From: Pseudomonadota bacterium
GTDB taxonomy: Bacteria; Pseudomonadota; Gammaproteobacteria; Steroidobacterales; Steroidobacteraceae
DNA length: 64,000 nucleotides
Reading direction: 5' to 3'
Assembly: GCA_016713725.1 (NCBI GenBank)
Contig: JADJOO010000016.1
Coordinates: 62,001 to 126,000, forward strand
Numbering within the stretch: the stretch's first letter is position 1; every line of letters begins with the position of its first letter. The position numbers were made by a program, and so were the translations under genes. Positions 7,824 through 16,948 of the stretch are shown piece after piece. The notes beneath the pieces are model-generated. The model was not told the origin of the DNA and did no database searches. It was given only the letters and a program-made list of their open reading frames with translations.

Positions 7824-9422
7824 TCAGGCAGCTTTGCCCGCGATGCGTCCACCCAGAAGGCAGCCGCCGAGGAAAGTGCCTTCGAGGCCGCGTTTGCCAT
7901 TCATTCCGCCACCGCCGAATCCTGCGCTCTCGCCCGCGGCAAACAGGCCGGCAATGGGTTCGCCCAAGTGATCGAGCACGCGGCATTCAAGGTCAGTCTG
8001 CAGCCCGCCCATGCTCTTGCGGCTGATGATGAACTCGCGGATCGCGATCAGCGGGCCCGCTGATGGCTCGAGGATCTGCTGGAACCTGCAAGTGCGAAGT
8101 CGATCACCGATCCAGCGGCGCGCGAACTCGATGCGACGCAATTGATCGTCCGTGTGGAACCGCGGGCCGAGACCGATGATGTCGTCGTAATTGGTCGCAG
8201 CCGTAAGGACCGCGCTGACGTCGACCGACCCATCGCCCGCGAGCACATTCATCTTTTCGACCAGTGTCTCGACCGTCGGTGCGACCACGACATCCGGACA
8301 GAATTGCGTCATCTGGTCGTAGAGCCAGTGGTTGCCCAGCACCATGTCGCGCGCGACTGCGAGCCGGTTCTTGCGCCGGAACGCCGGATTGAATTCGCCG
8401 CCCGAGATCGCGAGCTCCTTGAGCATGATGCGACGGTTCAGCAGCTGCCACGAATACGCGCGTTCCTGCCGGCAGATCTGCCCGACGAGGTCGTGCGTGT
8501 CGAAGCCCGTGACCAGTGGCATGGGACCGATGCGTTCGCCGCGCCAGTTGAGCCACAGCGCGGATTTCGGCGGCACGAGCGAAAGTCCGTGCGCCGGCTT
8601 GCGCGGCTGCCAGTGATGCACGCCCGCCGCGTAGTTCCATTGCCAGTCCAGGTGCGTGATGCGCGCGCCGTGCGCGGCCGCAGCGTCGTGCAGCGTGCCA
8701 TCCGCATACTTGTGCGAACCGTTCAGCAGCGTGGCGGGTGGTCGTGACCAGTCCGTGTGCCAGTGCTGCCGCACGCGTTCGAGATTGCCATTGATGCCGC
8801 CGCTCGCGATCACGACACTCTCGGCGTTCGCCTCGAATTCATCGTCGCTGGCCTCGCGCCGGCCGCGGCAACCCGTGACGCGGCCGTTCGTAACCATGAG
8901 TGACTCGACGCAGTGCTCGAATCGCACGTCGAGCCGGTCACGCTTCGGGTGCGACAGCAGGTGATCGTTCAGCACCACCTGCAGTTCGTGCCCGGTACCC
9001 CAGACGATGTGCCAGCGCGGCACCGAGTTGCCCGGTGTATGCAGGCCGCGCTCAACCCACAGTGGCATCGGCATGAACTGCACGCCGATGCCGCGGAGCC
9101 AGTCGTAGATTTCTTCATTGGCGCGATGGACGTAGGCCTCCGCCCAGGCGCGCGGCCAGTGATCGTCCGGTCCGAACTCCGCGAACGCGTGCCAGTCACG
9201 CAGGCCCTGCTGGGCGCCGTCGCGAATGCCGTAACGCTTCTGCAGCGGCGTGCCGGCAAACCAGATGCCGCCAAAGCTTTCCTTCGCGAGGCCACCCATG
9301 TTCCCTGCGCTGTCGCGATCGAGCAGCAGGACACGCCGGCCCCGGTTCAATAATTCGATGGCTGCCGTCACGCCCGCAATGCCGGCGCCAATCACGATCA
9401 CGTCTGCCGAATACCGGATCAT
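7824..9422 (-). CDS. FAD-binding dehydrogenase (fumarate reductase/KSTD-like)
   Basis: A 532-residue soluble flavoprotein. The N-terminus holds the dinucleotide-binding motif VIVIGAGIAGVTAAIEL with an acidic residue after the second strand (LLLDRD). The C-terminus has the second FAD block GLFAAGESAGFGGGGMNGKRG and LEGTFLGGCLLGGRIAG, typical of the FAD_binding_2 superfamily (fumarate reductase, 3-ketosteroid dehydrogenase and relatives). It matches the long proteins usually called FAD-binding dehydrogenase, whose substrate is unknown. The ATG at 9422 places the FAD motif at residue 9; upstream codons in frame lie in the ycaQ promoter. It is divergent from ycaQ. Confidence 0.85.
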   Translation of the reverse strand: MIRYSADVIVIGAGIAGVTAAIELLNRGRRVLLLDRDSAGNMGGLAKESFGGIWFAGTPLQKRYGIRDGAQQGLRDWHAFAEFGPDDHWPRAWAEAYVHRANEEIYDWLRGIGVQFMPMPLWVERGLHTPGNSVPRWHIVWGTGHELQVVLNDHLLSHPKRDRLDVRFEHCVESLMVTNGRVTGCRGRREASDDEFEANAESVVIASGGINGNLERVRQHWHTDWSRPPATLLNGSHKYADGTLHDAAAAHGARITHLDWQWNYAAGVHHWQPRKPAHGLSLVPPKSALWLNWRGERIGPMPLVTGFDTHDLVGQICRQERAYSWQLLNRRIMLKELAISGGEFNPAFRRKNRLAVARDMVLGNHWLYDQMTQFCPDVVVAPTVETLVEKMNVLAGDGSVDVSAVLTAATNYDDIIGLGPRFHTDDQLRRIEFARRWIGDRLRTCRFQQILEPSAGPLIAIREFIISRKSMGGLQTDLECRVLDHLGEPIAGLFAAGESAGFGGGGMNGKRGLEGTFLGGCLLGGRIAGKAA

Positions 9423-9482
9423 TCGACTACTCCGGGGCGGATGGCGAGGTGCCGAGAGTAACGCACCGGTATCATTCCTCCC

Positions 9483-10682
9483 ATGAGCAACCTCCGCAGG
9501 CCACGCGAATCGTTGTCGCTGCCCGAGGCGCGGCGGGTCGCACTCGCGGCGCAGGGATTTGGCCGCCAGCGCCCCGATCGGGACATCGTGAAGGCCGACG
9601 TAGTCCGCACCGTGCGCGCGCTCGGCTTGCTGCAGATCGACTCGGTCAACGTACTCGTGCGGTCGCACTACCTGCCGTTGTTCTCGCGGCTCGGGGCATA
9701 CGCCCTGCCGCTGCTTGACGAGGCCGCGTACGGCGGGCGTCGGCGACAGTTGTTCGAGTACTGGGGTCACGAGGCGTCCCTGTTGCCGGTCGAGTGCCAG
9801 CCGTTGCTGCGCTGGCGCATGCAGCGGGCGAAAAACGGCGACGGCACCTGGGGCAACGTCGCGCGATTCGGGCGCGACCGTGCCGCCTTCTGCGGCGAGG
9901 TGTTCGCGGAAATTCGCGATCGCGGCCCGCTCGGCGTGTCCGAGATCGGCACCGGTGACCGCCGCAAGGGCAGCTGGTGGGGCTGGAGCGAAGGCAAGAT
10001 TGCGCTCGAGTGGCTGTTCTGGACCGGGCAGATCACCACGCATTCGCGGCGACGCTTCGAGCGCGTCTATGACCTGACCGAACGGGTATTGCCGCAAGCC
10101 GTCGTCGTCTCGCCGACGCCTGCGGTCGAGGACGCGCACCGCGAGTTGTTGCGCATCGCGAGCCTGGCGATGGGTGTCGCGACCGAGCGAGACCTGCGCG
10201 ATTACTTTCGGCTAAGCCCGGCGGACGCCAAGGCACGTGTCGCCGAACTCGTCGAGTCGCGGGAGCTGGTGCCCGTGCAGGTCGAAGGGTGGAGAGGTCC
10301 CTCGTACCTGGCGGCTGGCACGAGAGTGCCTGCGCGCATCGAGGCCCGTGCCTTGCTATCGCCGTTCGATTCACTGGTCTGGTTTCGAGACCGGTTGCAA
10401 CGCCTGTTCGATTTTCATTACCGCATCGAGATCTACACGCCGGCGCACAAGCGGATCCACGGCTACTGCGTCCTGCCGTTCCTGCTGCACGACGATCTCG
10501 TCGCGCGCGTGGACCTCAAGTCCGACCGCGAGGCCGGCAGGCTGCTCGTCATTGCCATTCACTACGAGCCGGACGTGGATCGGCGCGCTGTCGACGCCGG
10601 TCTGCACGAAGAACTCGACCTGCTCGCGTGCTGGCTCGGATTGCGCGCCGTCGTGCTGGGCCGGGCGGGAAAGAAATCATGA
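9483..10682 (+). CDS. ycaQ: YcaQ/AlkX-type DNA glycosylase (HTH_42)
   Basis: A 399-residue winged-helix protein of the AlkZ-like family. E. coli YcaQ (AlkX) unhooks DNA interstrand crosslinks and removes N7-alkylpurines. The catalytic Gln-X-Asp motif that separates AlkX from the Gln-X-Gln of AlkZ is seen as QID at residues 51-53 within LGLLQIDSVNVLVRSHY. The following RLG, FEYWGHEASLLP and C-terminal SPFDSLVWFRDR blocks are family features. The downstream lipoprotein gene overlaps by 4 nt (ATGA) although no functional link is evident. Confidence 0.9.
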   Translation: MSNLRRPRESLSLPEARRVALAAQGFGRQRPDRDIVKADVVRTVRALGLLQIDSVNVLVRSHYLPLFSRLGAYALPLLDEAAYGGRRRQLFEYWGHEASLLPVECQPLLRWRMQRAKNGDGTWGNVARFGRDRAAFCGEVFAEIRDRGPLGVSEIGTGDRRKGSWWGWSEGKIALEWLFWTGQITTHSRRRFERVYDLTERVLPQAVVVSPTPAVEDAHRELLRIASLAMGVATERDLRDYFRLSPADAKARVAELVESRELVPVQVEGWRGPSYLAAGTRVPARIEARALLSPFDSLVWFRDRLQRLFDFHYRIEIYTPAHKRIHGYCVLPFLLHDDLVARVDLKSDREAGRLLVIAIHYEPDVDRRAVDAGLHEELDLLACWLGLRAVVLGRAGKKS

Positions 10683-12079
10683 CGCACCTTCCGGATCGAA
10701 AATCGCGCGCCTTCTGCGGCGGCCAGTTCGGCGCACTGCTGTTGTCTGTCGCAGTTGGTTGCGTGATCACGGGTTGTGCTTCCAGTCAATCAATGCAGGC
10801 CGATGCAGCCGCAACTGCAAACGCACTCGTGTCGAACATCGCCCGGGCGCCCGCGGCCGAGTTTGCCGATGCGAATGCGGCGCAATCCCTGGTGCAAGCC
10901 ATTGACGAGCGGTTGACGCTCATGCGCCATGTGGCCGCCGCAAAGTGGCTGTCGGGCGCACCGATCGTCGATGCCGCGCGCGAAGCGGACGTCTTGCAGT
11001 ACGTGACGGAACGAGCCCAGTCGCTGGGCCTGGATCCCCTGACGACGCAAGCGTTCTTTGCCAAGCAGATCGGTCTCGCTCGCGCTGTCCAGCAGCGCTG
11101 GCACGATGAATGGAAGCAGGCCGGCCGTTGCGCGCCGTGCGACCAACCCGCGCGTCTGCAAGTGATGCGCGAGAGCATCGATGCGACGAATGAACAGCAG
11201 TTCGCCGCGCTGTACCTGCTGGCGCCGTTGCGTGACGACACTGCCGCCGCAGTGAACGAGCAAGTGCAAGCCACAGTTCGGCGCCACGAGCTTCCGGCGG
11301 ACGAAACCATGGGATTGATGGCTGCCTTAGGACAAGTCGTCCGTGTCGCGGACGGCCCGGTCCTGGACCGCGTGCAGGCGACACGTGTGCTTCGCGTCGG
11401 CACCACCGGCGATTACGCTCCGTTCAGTCTCGACGCCAATGGCCAATTGTCCGGCGCGGACATCGAGTTGGCGCGCGACCTGGCCGCGCATCTCCGTGCC
11501 GAGCCGGTGTTCGTCCGCACCAGCTGGCCCGGCCTGGTCAATGACCTGCGCAACGGACGCTTCGACGTCGCGCTGAGCGGCATCGGCTACACCGAGGAGC
11601 GTGCTGCGCTGGGCCTCTACTCCGCTGCCTACCATGAAGGCGGCAAGACATTGATCGCGCGCTGCGCTGACCGCGAATGGTTCGACACTGCAGCCGAACT
11701 CGATCGCCCCGGCGTGCGCGTGATCGTGAATCCGGGTGGGACCAACGAGCGCTACGTGCGCGAGCACGTGCACCAGGCGCAGATCCTCGTGCATCCGGAC
11801 AACCGAGGTGTGTTCGCGGAAATTGCGGCGGGCCGGGCCGACGTGATGGTCACCGACGACGTCGAAGCCGAACTGCAGGCTCGCCGCCGACCCGGCCAGT
11901 CGTGCCGAACGTACCCCGGCACGTTGACCCGGGGCGAGAAGCGTATTCTGATGGTGCGCGACCCCGCACTGCAGGCAGTTGTGGACGAGTGGCTGGCCAG
12001 GGTGATTGCCGCTGGCGAGCCCACGCGTGAGATCGAACGGGCCATGTGGGCGTACGTAAGCGACAATCAAGACCCTTGA
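10679..12079 (+). CDS. Lipoprotein fusion: AroQ-gamma chorismate mutase + PheC-like cyclohexadienyl dehydratase
   Basis: A 466-residue predicted lipoprotein. Residues 16-33 form an export signal ending in ITGC, so Cys33 would be lipidated. Residues about 45-215 match the secreted gamma class of AroQ chorismate mutases: MRHVAAAKW (Lys88), then PIVDAAREADVL (Arg100, Glu101). From residue 236 a family-3 solute-binding fold starts with VLRVGTTGDYAPFSL, as in periplasmic PheC, followed by DIELARDLA, DVALSGIGYTEER and VNPGGTNERYV. Together the halves would turn chorismate into prephenate and then phenylpyruvate (or arogenate into phenylalanine) outside the cytoplasm. A stand-alone binding protein is the alternative for the second half. 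It is coupled to ycaQ. Confidence 0.85.
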   Translation: MTHLPDRKSRAFCGGQFGALLLSVAVGCVITGCASSQSMQADAAATANALVSNIARAPAAEFADANAAQSLVQAIDERLTLMRHVAAAKWLSGAPIVDAAREADVLQYVTERAQSLGLDPLTTQAFFAKQIGLARAVQQRWHDEWKQAGRCAPCDQPARLQVMRESIDATNEQQFAALYLLAPLRDDTAAAVNEQVQATVRRHELPADETMGLMAALGQVVRVADGPVLDRVQATRVLRVGTTGDYAPFSLDANGQLSGADIELARDLAAHLRAEPVFVRTSWPGLVNDLRNGRFDVALSGIGYTEERAALGLYSAAYHEGGKTLIARCADREWFDTAAELDRPGVRVIVNPGGTNERYVREHVHQAQILVHPDNRGVFAEIAAGRADVMVTDDVEAELQARRRPGQSCRTYPGTLTRGEKRILMVRDPALQAVVDEWLARVIAAGEPTREIERAMWAYVSDNQDP

Positions 12080-12097
12080 ACGGGTCGAACTGCTGCA

Positions 12098-13523
12098 ATG
12101 CTGAAGACTAAAGCAGGTGCCAGGATGCGGATGCGACTGATGGGTTCGATGGTGGCTCTGGTGTGCGGCCTCGCGTCGACGGCGCACGCTGCGGCACCAG
12201 ACAGCGTCCGAGCCGATGCGCGCGTCATCCTGGACAAAATCATCTCCATACCGAGTTCCGCTGGCCTCGGCCAGGTTCCGGCAGTCGCCATGTACCTGGC
12301 GGATCGCTTCCGGGCGGCCGGGTTTCCCGATGACGACGTTCACATCCTGCCCTCGGGCGAATCTGCGTCGCTGGTCGTGCGTTATCGCGGCAACGGCAAG
12401 GGTGGCAGGCCGATCCTGCTGCTCGCGCACATGGACGTCGTCACGGCGAAGCCAGAGGACTGGGAGCGCAACCCTTTTCAAGCTGATTGAGGAGAACGGC
12501 TACTTCTTCGGACGCGGCACTCAGGACGTCAAGGGTGAGATTGCCCTGATCACCGCCACGTTGCTGCGGCTCAAGGGCGAAGAGTTCGTGCCGAAGCGCG
12601 ACCTCATCGTCGCCTTCTCCGGCGACGAGGAGACGACGATGGCGACGACGAAGGAGCTCGCGACGAAGTACCGTGAACTCACGGACGCCGAATACGCGCT
12701 GAACGGCGATGGCGGTGGCGGCACGCTCGACAGCGGCACGGGCAAGCCGCAGTACTACAAATTGCAGGGCGCGGAAAAATCGTACGCCAGCTATACGCTC
12801 ACGGCGCACAACCCGGGTGGGCACAGTTCGCAGCCGCGCCCCGATAATGCCATTTATGAACTCGCGGATGCCCTCAAGGCAGTGCAGGGACATTCGTTCC
12901 CGGTCATGTGGAACGACTGGACGATCGGCAGCTTCAAGGCGGCCGCTTCCTCCAGCCCCGGTGAGCTGGGGCAGGCCATGGCGAAGTTCGCGGCGAACCC
13001 TGGCGATCCAGAGGCGGCCGCGGTGCTCGCCAGGTCACCTTCGATGGTTGGCCGCACCCGCACCACCTGCGTCGCGACGATGCTCGCCGGCGGTCATGCG
13101 GACAACGCATTGCCGCAGTCGGCGACGGCAACCGTGAATTGCCGCATCTTCCCGGGCACACGCGTTGCGGAGGTGCGTGACACGCTCCAGCAAGTGGCTG
13201 GCGGCAAGATCGAAGTGAAGCTGCACGGGGACTCGTACGAGGGCCCACCGTCCCCATTGCGCGACGATGTCACCGCTGCCGTCACCAAGGCGGTCCGTGC
13301 CAGCTATCCGGGGGTCCCGATCGTGCCGGATATGGCGCCTTACTACACGGACGGTTCGACATTTCGCGGTGCAGGCATTCCAACGTACGGCGTCAGCAGC
13401 CTCTTCATGAAATCCACGGACGAATTCGCGCACGGATTGAACGAACGCATTCCAGTCAAGGCGTTTTATGCCGGCCTCGATCACTGGTACGTGCTGCTCA
13501 CCACGCTCGCTGGCACGAAATAA
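12098..13523 (+). pseudogene. M20-family metallopeptidase, broken by one frameshift
   Basis: An exported zinc peptidase of the M20 (carboxypeptidase G2/ArgE-like) family, interrupted at the T run 12475-12478. Before it, a signal peptide (MVALVCGLASTAHA) leads to the metal motif LLLAHMDVV. After it, in another frame, come GRGTQDVKG (bridging Asp), SGDEE (catalytic Glu pair), HNPGGHSSQPRP and the last metal His in DEFAHGLNER. Deleting one T restores a protein of about 474 residues with every metal ligand. ATG 12125 has a better upstream purine run than 12098. The lesion may be real or a base-call error; the rest shows no decay. Confidence 0.85.
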
Positions 13524-13690
13524 CGGTTTCAGGTAGACTCCCGCCACAGTTTGCCGCCGCGCAGTCCGGTCTGCGCACGAGGTTCTTCAGCGCTTCCCTC
13601 CCTGGGAATGCCTATGCGGCCCCTCCTGCAGACTGATCGAAGTCTGCATTTCGCTGCTCGAATCATCAAAGTAAGGCGCCTGGTCCGGTG
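13524..13690. other. rhlE upstream leader, no gene seen
   Basis: This gap before the large inverted repeat holds no convincing coding frame. It contains a short GAAGTC/GACTTC-like pairing near 13630-13650 but nothing I can assign. It may include the rhlE promoter. Confidence 0.4.
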
Positions 13691-13796
13691 CCTGGCCGTA
13701 ATTGGGACCGCTAATTGGGGACGTGCACCTATTTCCACTGGCAGAAGGTGGGAAATAGGTGCACGTCCCCAATTAGCGGTCCCAATTACGGCCAGG
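13691..13796. repeat. 46-bp perfect inverted repeat upstream of rhlE
   Basis: Bases 13691-13736 and 13751-13796 are perfect reverse complements, separated by a 14-nt loop. The arms contain GGGACGTGCACCTATTTCC and its complement, the same core family as the palindrome at 1065-1125. The transcript could form a 46-bp stem ending 24 nt before the rhlE start, so it could block or regulate translation or transcription of this RNA helicase. Perfect arms point to recent insertion or active gene conversion. Such elements are often mobilised by REP-associated tyrosine transposases; none is encoded here. Confidence 0.85.
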
Positions 13797-13820
13797 GCAG
13801 GCGCACGGAAAAGTCAGTCA

Positions 13821-15164
13821 ATGTCATTCGAAAACTTCGGCCTCCAGGCCGAGCTCGTGCGTGCCGTCCAGGAAATGGGCTACACGCAGCCAACTCCCAT
13901 TCAGTCGCGCGGCATCCCTGCGGTGCTCGAAGGTCGTGACCTGCTCGCCGCCGCCCAGACGGGCACCGGCAAGACGGCCGCCTTTGCGCTGCCGCTGTTG
14001 CAGAAGCTGCACGAAGACCAGCCGAACCCGCGTGGCTCGCGTGCGCCTCGTGCACTCGTGCTCGTTCCGACTCGTGAACTCGCGGCGCAGGTGCAGCAGT
14101 CCATCGCCGATCTTGGCGCCCACCTGCGCCAGCAGTCGGCGCTGATTTTCGGCGGCGTCAGCCCGCGCCCGCAGATCGACCTGCTGCGTCGCGGCGTCGA
14201 CATCGTCGTCGCCACGCCGGGTCGCCTGCTCGATCACGCGAACGAACGCAACATCGACCTGCGCAGCGTGCGTTACCTGATCCTCGACGAAGCCGATCGC
14301 ATGCTCGACATGGGTTTCATCCGCGACATCCGTCGCGTGCTCGCGATGCTGCCGCCGAACCGCCAGAACATGTTGTTCTCGGCGACGTTCTCGGACGACA
14401 TCCGCGGACTTGCAAATGGGCTGCTGCGAAATCCGCTCACAATCGAAGTCGCGCCGCGCAATGCACCGACCGAGCTGGTCGATCACCGCGTGCACCTGGT
14501 CTCGCAGGGTGAGAAGCGCGCCGTGCTCAGCCACCTGCTCAAGTCCGGCCCCAATGCGCAGACGCTCGTCTTCACCCGCACCAAGCACGGTGCCAATCGC
14601 CTTGCCGAGCAGCTGACGCACGACGGCTTGCAGTGCGCGGCGATTCACGGCAACAAGTCGCAGAGTGCACGCACGCGTGCGCTCGAAGACTTCAAGGAAT
14701 ACAAGGTGCAGGTGCTGGTCGCGACCGACATTGCAGCGCGCGGCCTCGACATCACCGAACTGCCGCAGGTCGTGAACTACGAGCTGCCGCACGTGCCGGA
14801 AGACTACGTGCACCGCATCGGCCGCACGGGTCGCGCCGGTTCCACGGGCCAGGCGTTGTCGCTGGTCTCGGACGACGAGCGTGATCGCCTCCGCGCGATC
14901 GAGCGCGTGCTCGGCCGCAAGATCAACGTGCTGCCGCTGGACCGCACGCAGATTCCGCGTCCGTCGGGTGAAGGAAGGACGCGCGAACCGCGTCACGTCG
15001 ACCCGCGCGCCCAGCAGCAACGGCACGCCAAGCCGCAGGCCCAGCAGCGTCATCGCCAGGGAGTTGGACCGGCCCAGGGCCAGGGCACCGGCGGCCAGGC
15101 GCATGGCCGGCCAGGCGGTGGCGCCCGTCGCCCAAAACCCAGGAGCTACGGCTCGCAGGCGTAA
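13821..15164 (+). CDS. rhlE: RhlE-type DEAD-box ATP-dependent RNA helicase
   Basis: A 447-residue cytoplasmic RNA helicase. The motifs run in order: Q motif YTQPTPIQ, motif I AAQTGTGKT, Ia PTRELAAQV, Ib ATPGRLLDH, II LDEADRMLD, III FSATFSDD, IV LVFTRTKHGA, V ATDIAARGLD and VI HRIGRTGR. The C-terminal tail (about 375-447) is rich in Arg, Gln, Gly and Pro and is probably disordered and RNA-binding, as usual in RhlE. The ATG at 13821 directly precedes the conserved SFENFGL start. A long hairpin lies just upstream and a strong terminator follows. Confidence 0.95.
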   Translation: MSFENFGLQAELVRAVQEMGYTQPTPIQSRGIPAVLEGRDLLAAAQTGTGKTAAFALPLLQKLHEDQPNPRGSRAPRALVLVPTRELAAQVQQSIADLGAHLRQQSALIFGGVSPRPQIDLLRRGVDIVVATPGRLLDHANERNIDLRSVRYLILDEADRMLDMGFIRDIRRVLAMLPPNRQNMLFSATFSDDIRGLANGLLRNPLTIEVAPRNAPTELVDHRVHLVSQGEKRAVLSHLLKSGPNAQTLVFTRTKHGANRLAEQLTHDGLQCAAIHGNKSQSARTRALEDFKEYKVQVLVATDIAARGLDITELPQVVNYELPHVPEDYVHRIGRTGRAGSTGQALSLVSDDERDRLRAIERVLGRKINVLPLDRTQIPRPSGEGRTREPRHVDPRAQQQRHAKPQAQQRHRQGVGPAQGQGTGGQAHGRPGGGARRPKPRSYGSQA

Positions 15165-15169
15165 ACCAT

Positions 15170-15203
15170 GATGAGGCCCGGCATAGTCCGGGCCTCATCT
15201 TTG
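15170..15203 (+). terminator. Rho-independent terminator after rhlE
   Basis: A perfect 12-bp stem (GATGAGGCCCGG at 15170-15181 with CCGGGCCTCATC at 15188-15199) with a 6-nt loop is followed by TTTG. It starts 6 nt after the rhlE stop and separates it from the ferritin-like gene. Confidence 0.85.
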
Positions 15204-15302
15204 TGGACGGCCACTTGGCTTGACGCACCGGTGCGTGCGATAGCGAACGGAACCTGGCGGCGGGAAGTCGCAAGCTGAATCCCACATTCGATGGGAAGCA
15301 GC

Positions 15303-15842
15303 ATGCAACATCCACCCGAACAGACCGACCTCGCGGCCATGCGCATCCGCGCCCGCGCTCGCATCGATGAAGGCGCCGTCACCGCGGGCTACACGGCTGA
15401 TCGCAACGCCGTACTCCAGATGCTGAACGATTCATTGGCCACGGAACTGGTCTGCGTCCTGCGCTATCGCCGCCATCACTTCATGGCGCGCGGCATCCAT
15501 TCGCAGAGCGTTGCCCAGGAGTTCCTCGTTCATTCGAACGAAGAGCAGGGGCACGCCGACCTGATCGCCGCGCGGATCGTGCAGCTTGGAGGCGAGCCGG
15601 ACTTCGCGCCGGACGGCCTTTCCCGCCGCAGCCACGCGGAGTACATCGCCGGCGATTCGCTCGCGGGGATGATCAAGGAGGACCTGGTGGCCGAGCGCAT
15701 TGCGATCGACAGCTACCGCGAATTCATCCAGTACCTGGGTGACAAGGACCCGACCACGCGCCGCATGCTCGAAGAAATCATGGCAGTGGAAGAAGAGCAC
15801 GCCGACGAGCTCGCCGACCTGCTGGTCGCCTTCCCGTCATGA
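15303..15842 (+). CDS. Ferritin-like (bacterioferritin-type) protein
   Basis: A 179-residue four-helix-bundle protein. The di-iron ligand pattern is visible: Glu in LATELVCVLRYR, Glu and His in SNEEQGHADLIA, Glu in LVAERIAIDSY, and Glu/His in AVEEEHADELADLL. It resembles bacterioferritin and related ferritin-like proteins that oxidise and store iron. The ATG at 15303 follows GGAAG; an ATG 12 nt earlier lacks a ribosome-binding site. It heads a co-directional group with yqjD, yqjE and yqjK-like genes, suggesting a stress or stationary-phase role. Confidence 0.85.
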   Translation: MQHPPEQTDLAAMRIRARARIDEGAVTAGYTADRNAVLQMLNDSLATELVCVLRYRRHHFMARGIHSQSVAQEFLVHSNEEQGHADLIAARIVQLGGEPDFAPDGLSRRSHAEYIAGDSLAGMIKEDLVAERIAIDSYREFIQYLGDKDPTTRRMLEEIMAVEEEHADELADLLVAFPS

Positions 15843-15889
15843 CCATCACCGCTGGTCACTCATCAATCAATGCCTCAAGGAGCAAGACT

Positions 15890-16198
15890 ATGGAACGCAT
15901 GGACATGGGCAACGGACAGATCGTGCAGGACCTGAAAGCCGTCGTCAGCGATGCGGAAGCGTTGATGCATGCCACTGCTGGTGATATCAGCGAGCGAGCT
16001 GTCAAGGCCCGGACGCGCGCCGAGGAGTCGCTGCGTCACGCCCGGACTCGCGTCGTCGAGATGGAACAGCAGATGATGGAGCGAGCGAAGGCCGCCGCGC
16101 ACGCGACCAACGGCTATGTTCACGAAAAGCCCTGGCCGTCGATCGGCGTCGCAGCCGGCATCGCGTTCGTCGCGGGACTGCTGGTCGGCCGGCGCTAA
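15890..16198 (+). CDS. yqjD: YqjD/ElaB-family (DUF883) ribosome-binding membrane protein
   Basis: A 102-residue protein with a long amphipathic helix (about 5-75, rich in Ala, Glu, Arg) and one C-terminal membrane anchor IGVAAGIAFVAGLLVGRR. This is the YqjD/ElaB/YgaM architecture; E. coli YqjD tethers ribosomes to the inner membrane in stationary phase. The ATG at 15890 follows AAGGAG at good spacing, whereas an in-frame ATG at 15839 has no such site. It is followed by yqjE and yqjK-like genes as in E. coli. Confidence 0.9.
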   Translation: MERMDMGNGQIVQDLKAVVSDAEALMHATAGDISERAVKARTRAEESLRHARTRVVEMEQQMMERAKAAAHATNGYVHEKPWPSIGVAAGIAFVAGLLVGRR

Positions 16199-16210
16199 GC
16201 CACGGCGACG

Positions 16211-16627
16211 ATGGACATGCACCTGGTCCGCCACGAGGAATCAGCCGGGCGAACGCCCGGTGGCCTGTTCGAGTCCGTGCAGACGCTACTCGGGACGCTG
16301 GTCGCGATGGCGCGGACACGAGTCGGGCTGTTCGGCAACGAACTCGAGCAGGAACTCCGACGGATCGTCGCGATTCTCGTCGGGGCGATGATCGTGCTCG
16401 CGCTCGCGAGTCTTGCATTGCTGTTTGTCGCGTTGACGATCGTGGCATCCGTCTGGGAGACGCATCGCGTCACGGCGACCGCGCTGGTGGCCGTGGGCTT
16501 CGCCATCGTTGCGGTGGCCGCTTACATCGTGATGGCGCGCCGCGGGCAGCGAACGACGCGACTGCTCACCGCGACACTCGGCGAACTCGAGCGTGACCTG
16601 GAGCAACTCAGCCCGCGCGCGCCATGA
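16211..16627 (+). CDS. yqjE: YqjE-family (phage holin superfamily III-like) membrane protein
   Basis: A 138-residue protein with two adjacent membrane helices (about 53-80 and 88-108) and a cytoplasmic N-terminal helix GLFESVQTLLGTLVAMARTRV. It matches YqjE-type proteins grouped with holin superfamily III, although a lytic function is not established. It lies 12 nt after yqjD and overlaps the next start by 4 nt, so the three genes are probably co-transcribed. Confidence 0.85.
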   Translation: MDMHLVRHEESAGRTPGGLFESVQTLLGTLVAMARTRVGLFGNELEQELRRIVAILVGAMIVLALASLALLFVALTIVASVWETHRVTATALVAVGFAIVAVAAYIVMARRGQRTTRLLTATLGELERDLEQLSPRAP

Positions 16628-16944
16628 GCCGCAGCGAATCACTCGCCCTGCGACGGGCCGACCTCATTGCTCAATGCGATTTGCAGCGTCGCGACCTCGC
16701 GCTCACGGCCGGCGACGTCGGGCGATCGCTCTGGGTCGTGGATGCCGCGGTAGTTGCTTCGCGGCGAGCGGCCGCCCATCCCGCGCTGCTGGTTGGCTTC
16801 GTCATCGTGGCGGCCGTCGTGCTGCGGCCCAGCCGCGTCATTCGGTTGCTCACGTTGGGATTGCCCGCCGTTCTTTCTGTTCGACGCGTGGCGGCCCTGT
16901 GGCTGCATCGGCGACACCACGGGCGCGACTTGCTCGATAGCTGA
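16624..16944 (+). CDS. YqjK-like small protein
   Basis: A 106-residue basic protein with an Arg-rich amphipathic N-terminus (RRADLIAQCDLQRRDLAL) resembling YqjK and two hydrophobic stretches (about 54-70 and 75-90). It completes the yqjD-yqjE-yqjK order seen in enterobacteria and is coupled to yqjE by an ATGA overlap. Sequence similarity in this family is low, so the assignment leans on position. Confidence 0.7.
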   Translation: MSRSESLALRRADLIAQCDLQRRDLALTAGDVGRSLWVVDAAVVASRRAAAHPALLVGFVIVAAVVLRPSRVIRLLTLGLPAVLSVRRVAALWLHRRHHGRDLLDS

Positions 16945-16948
16945 CGTC

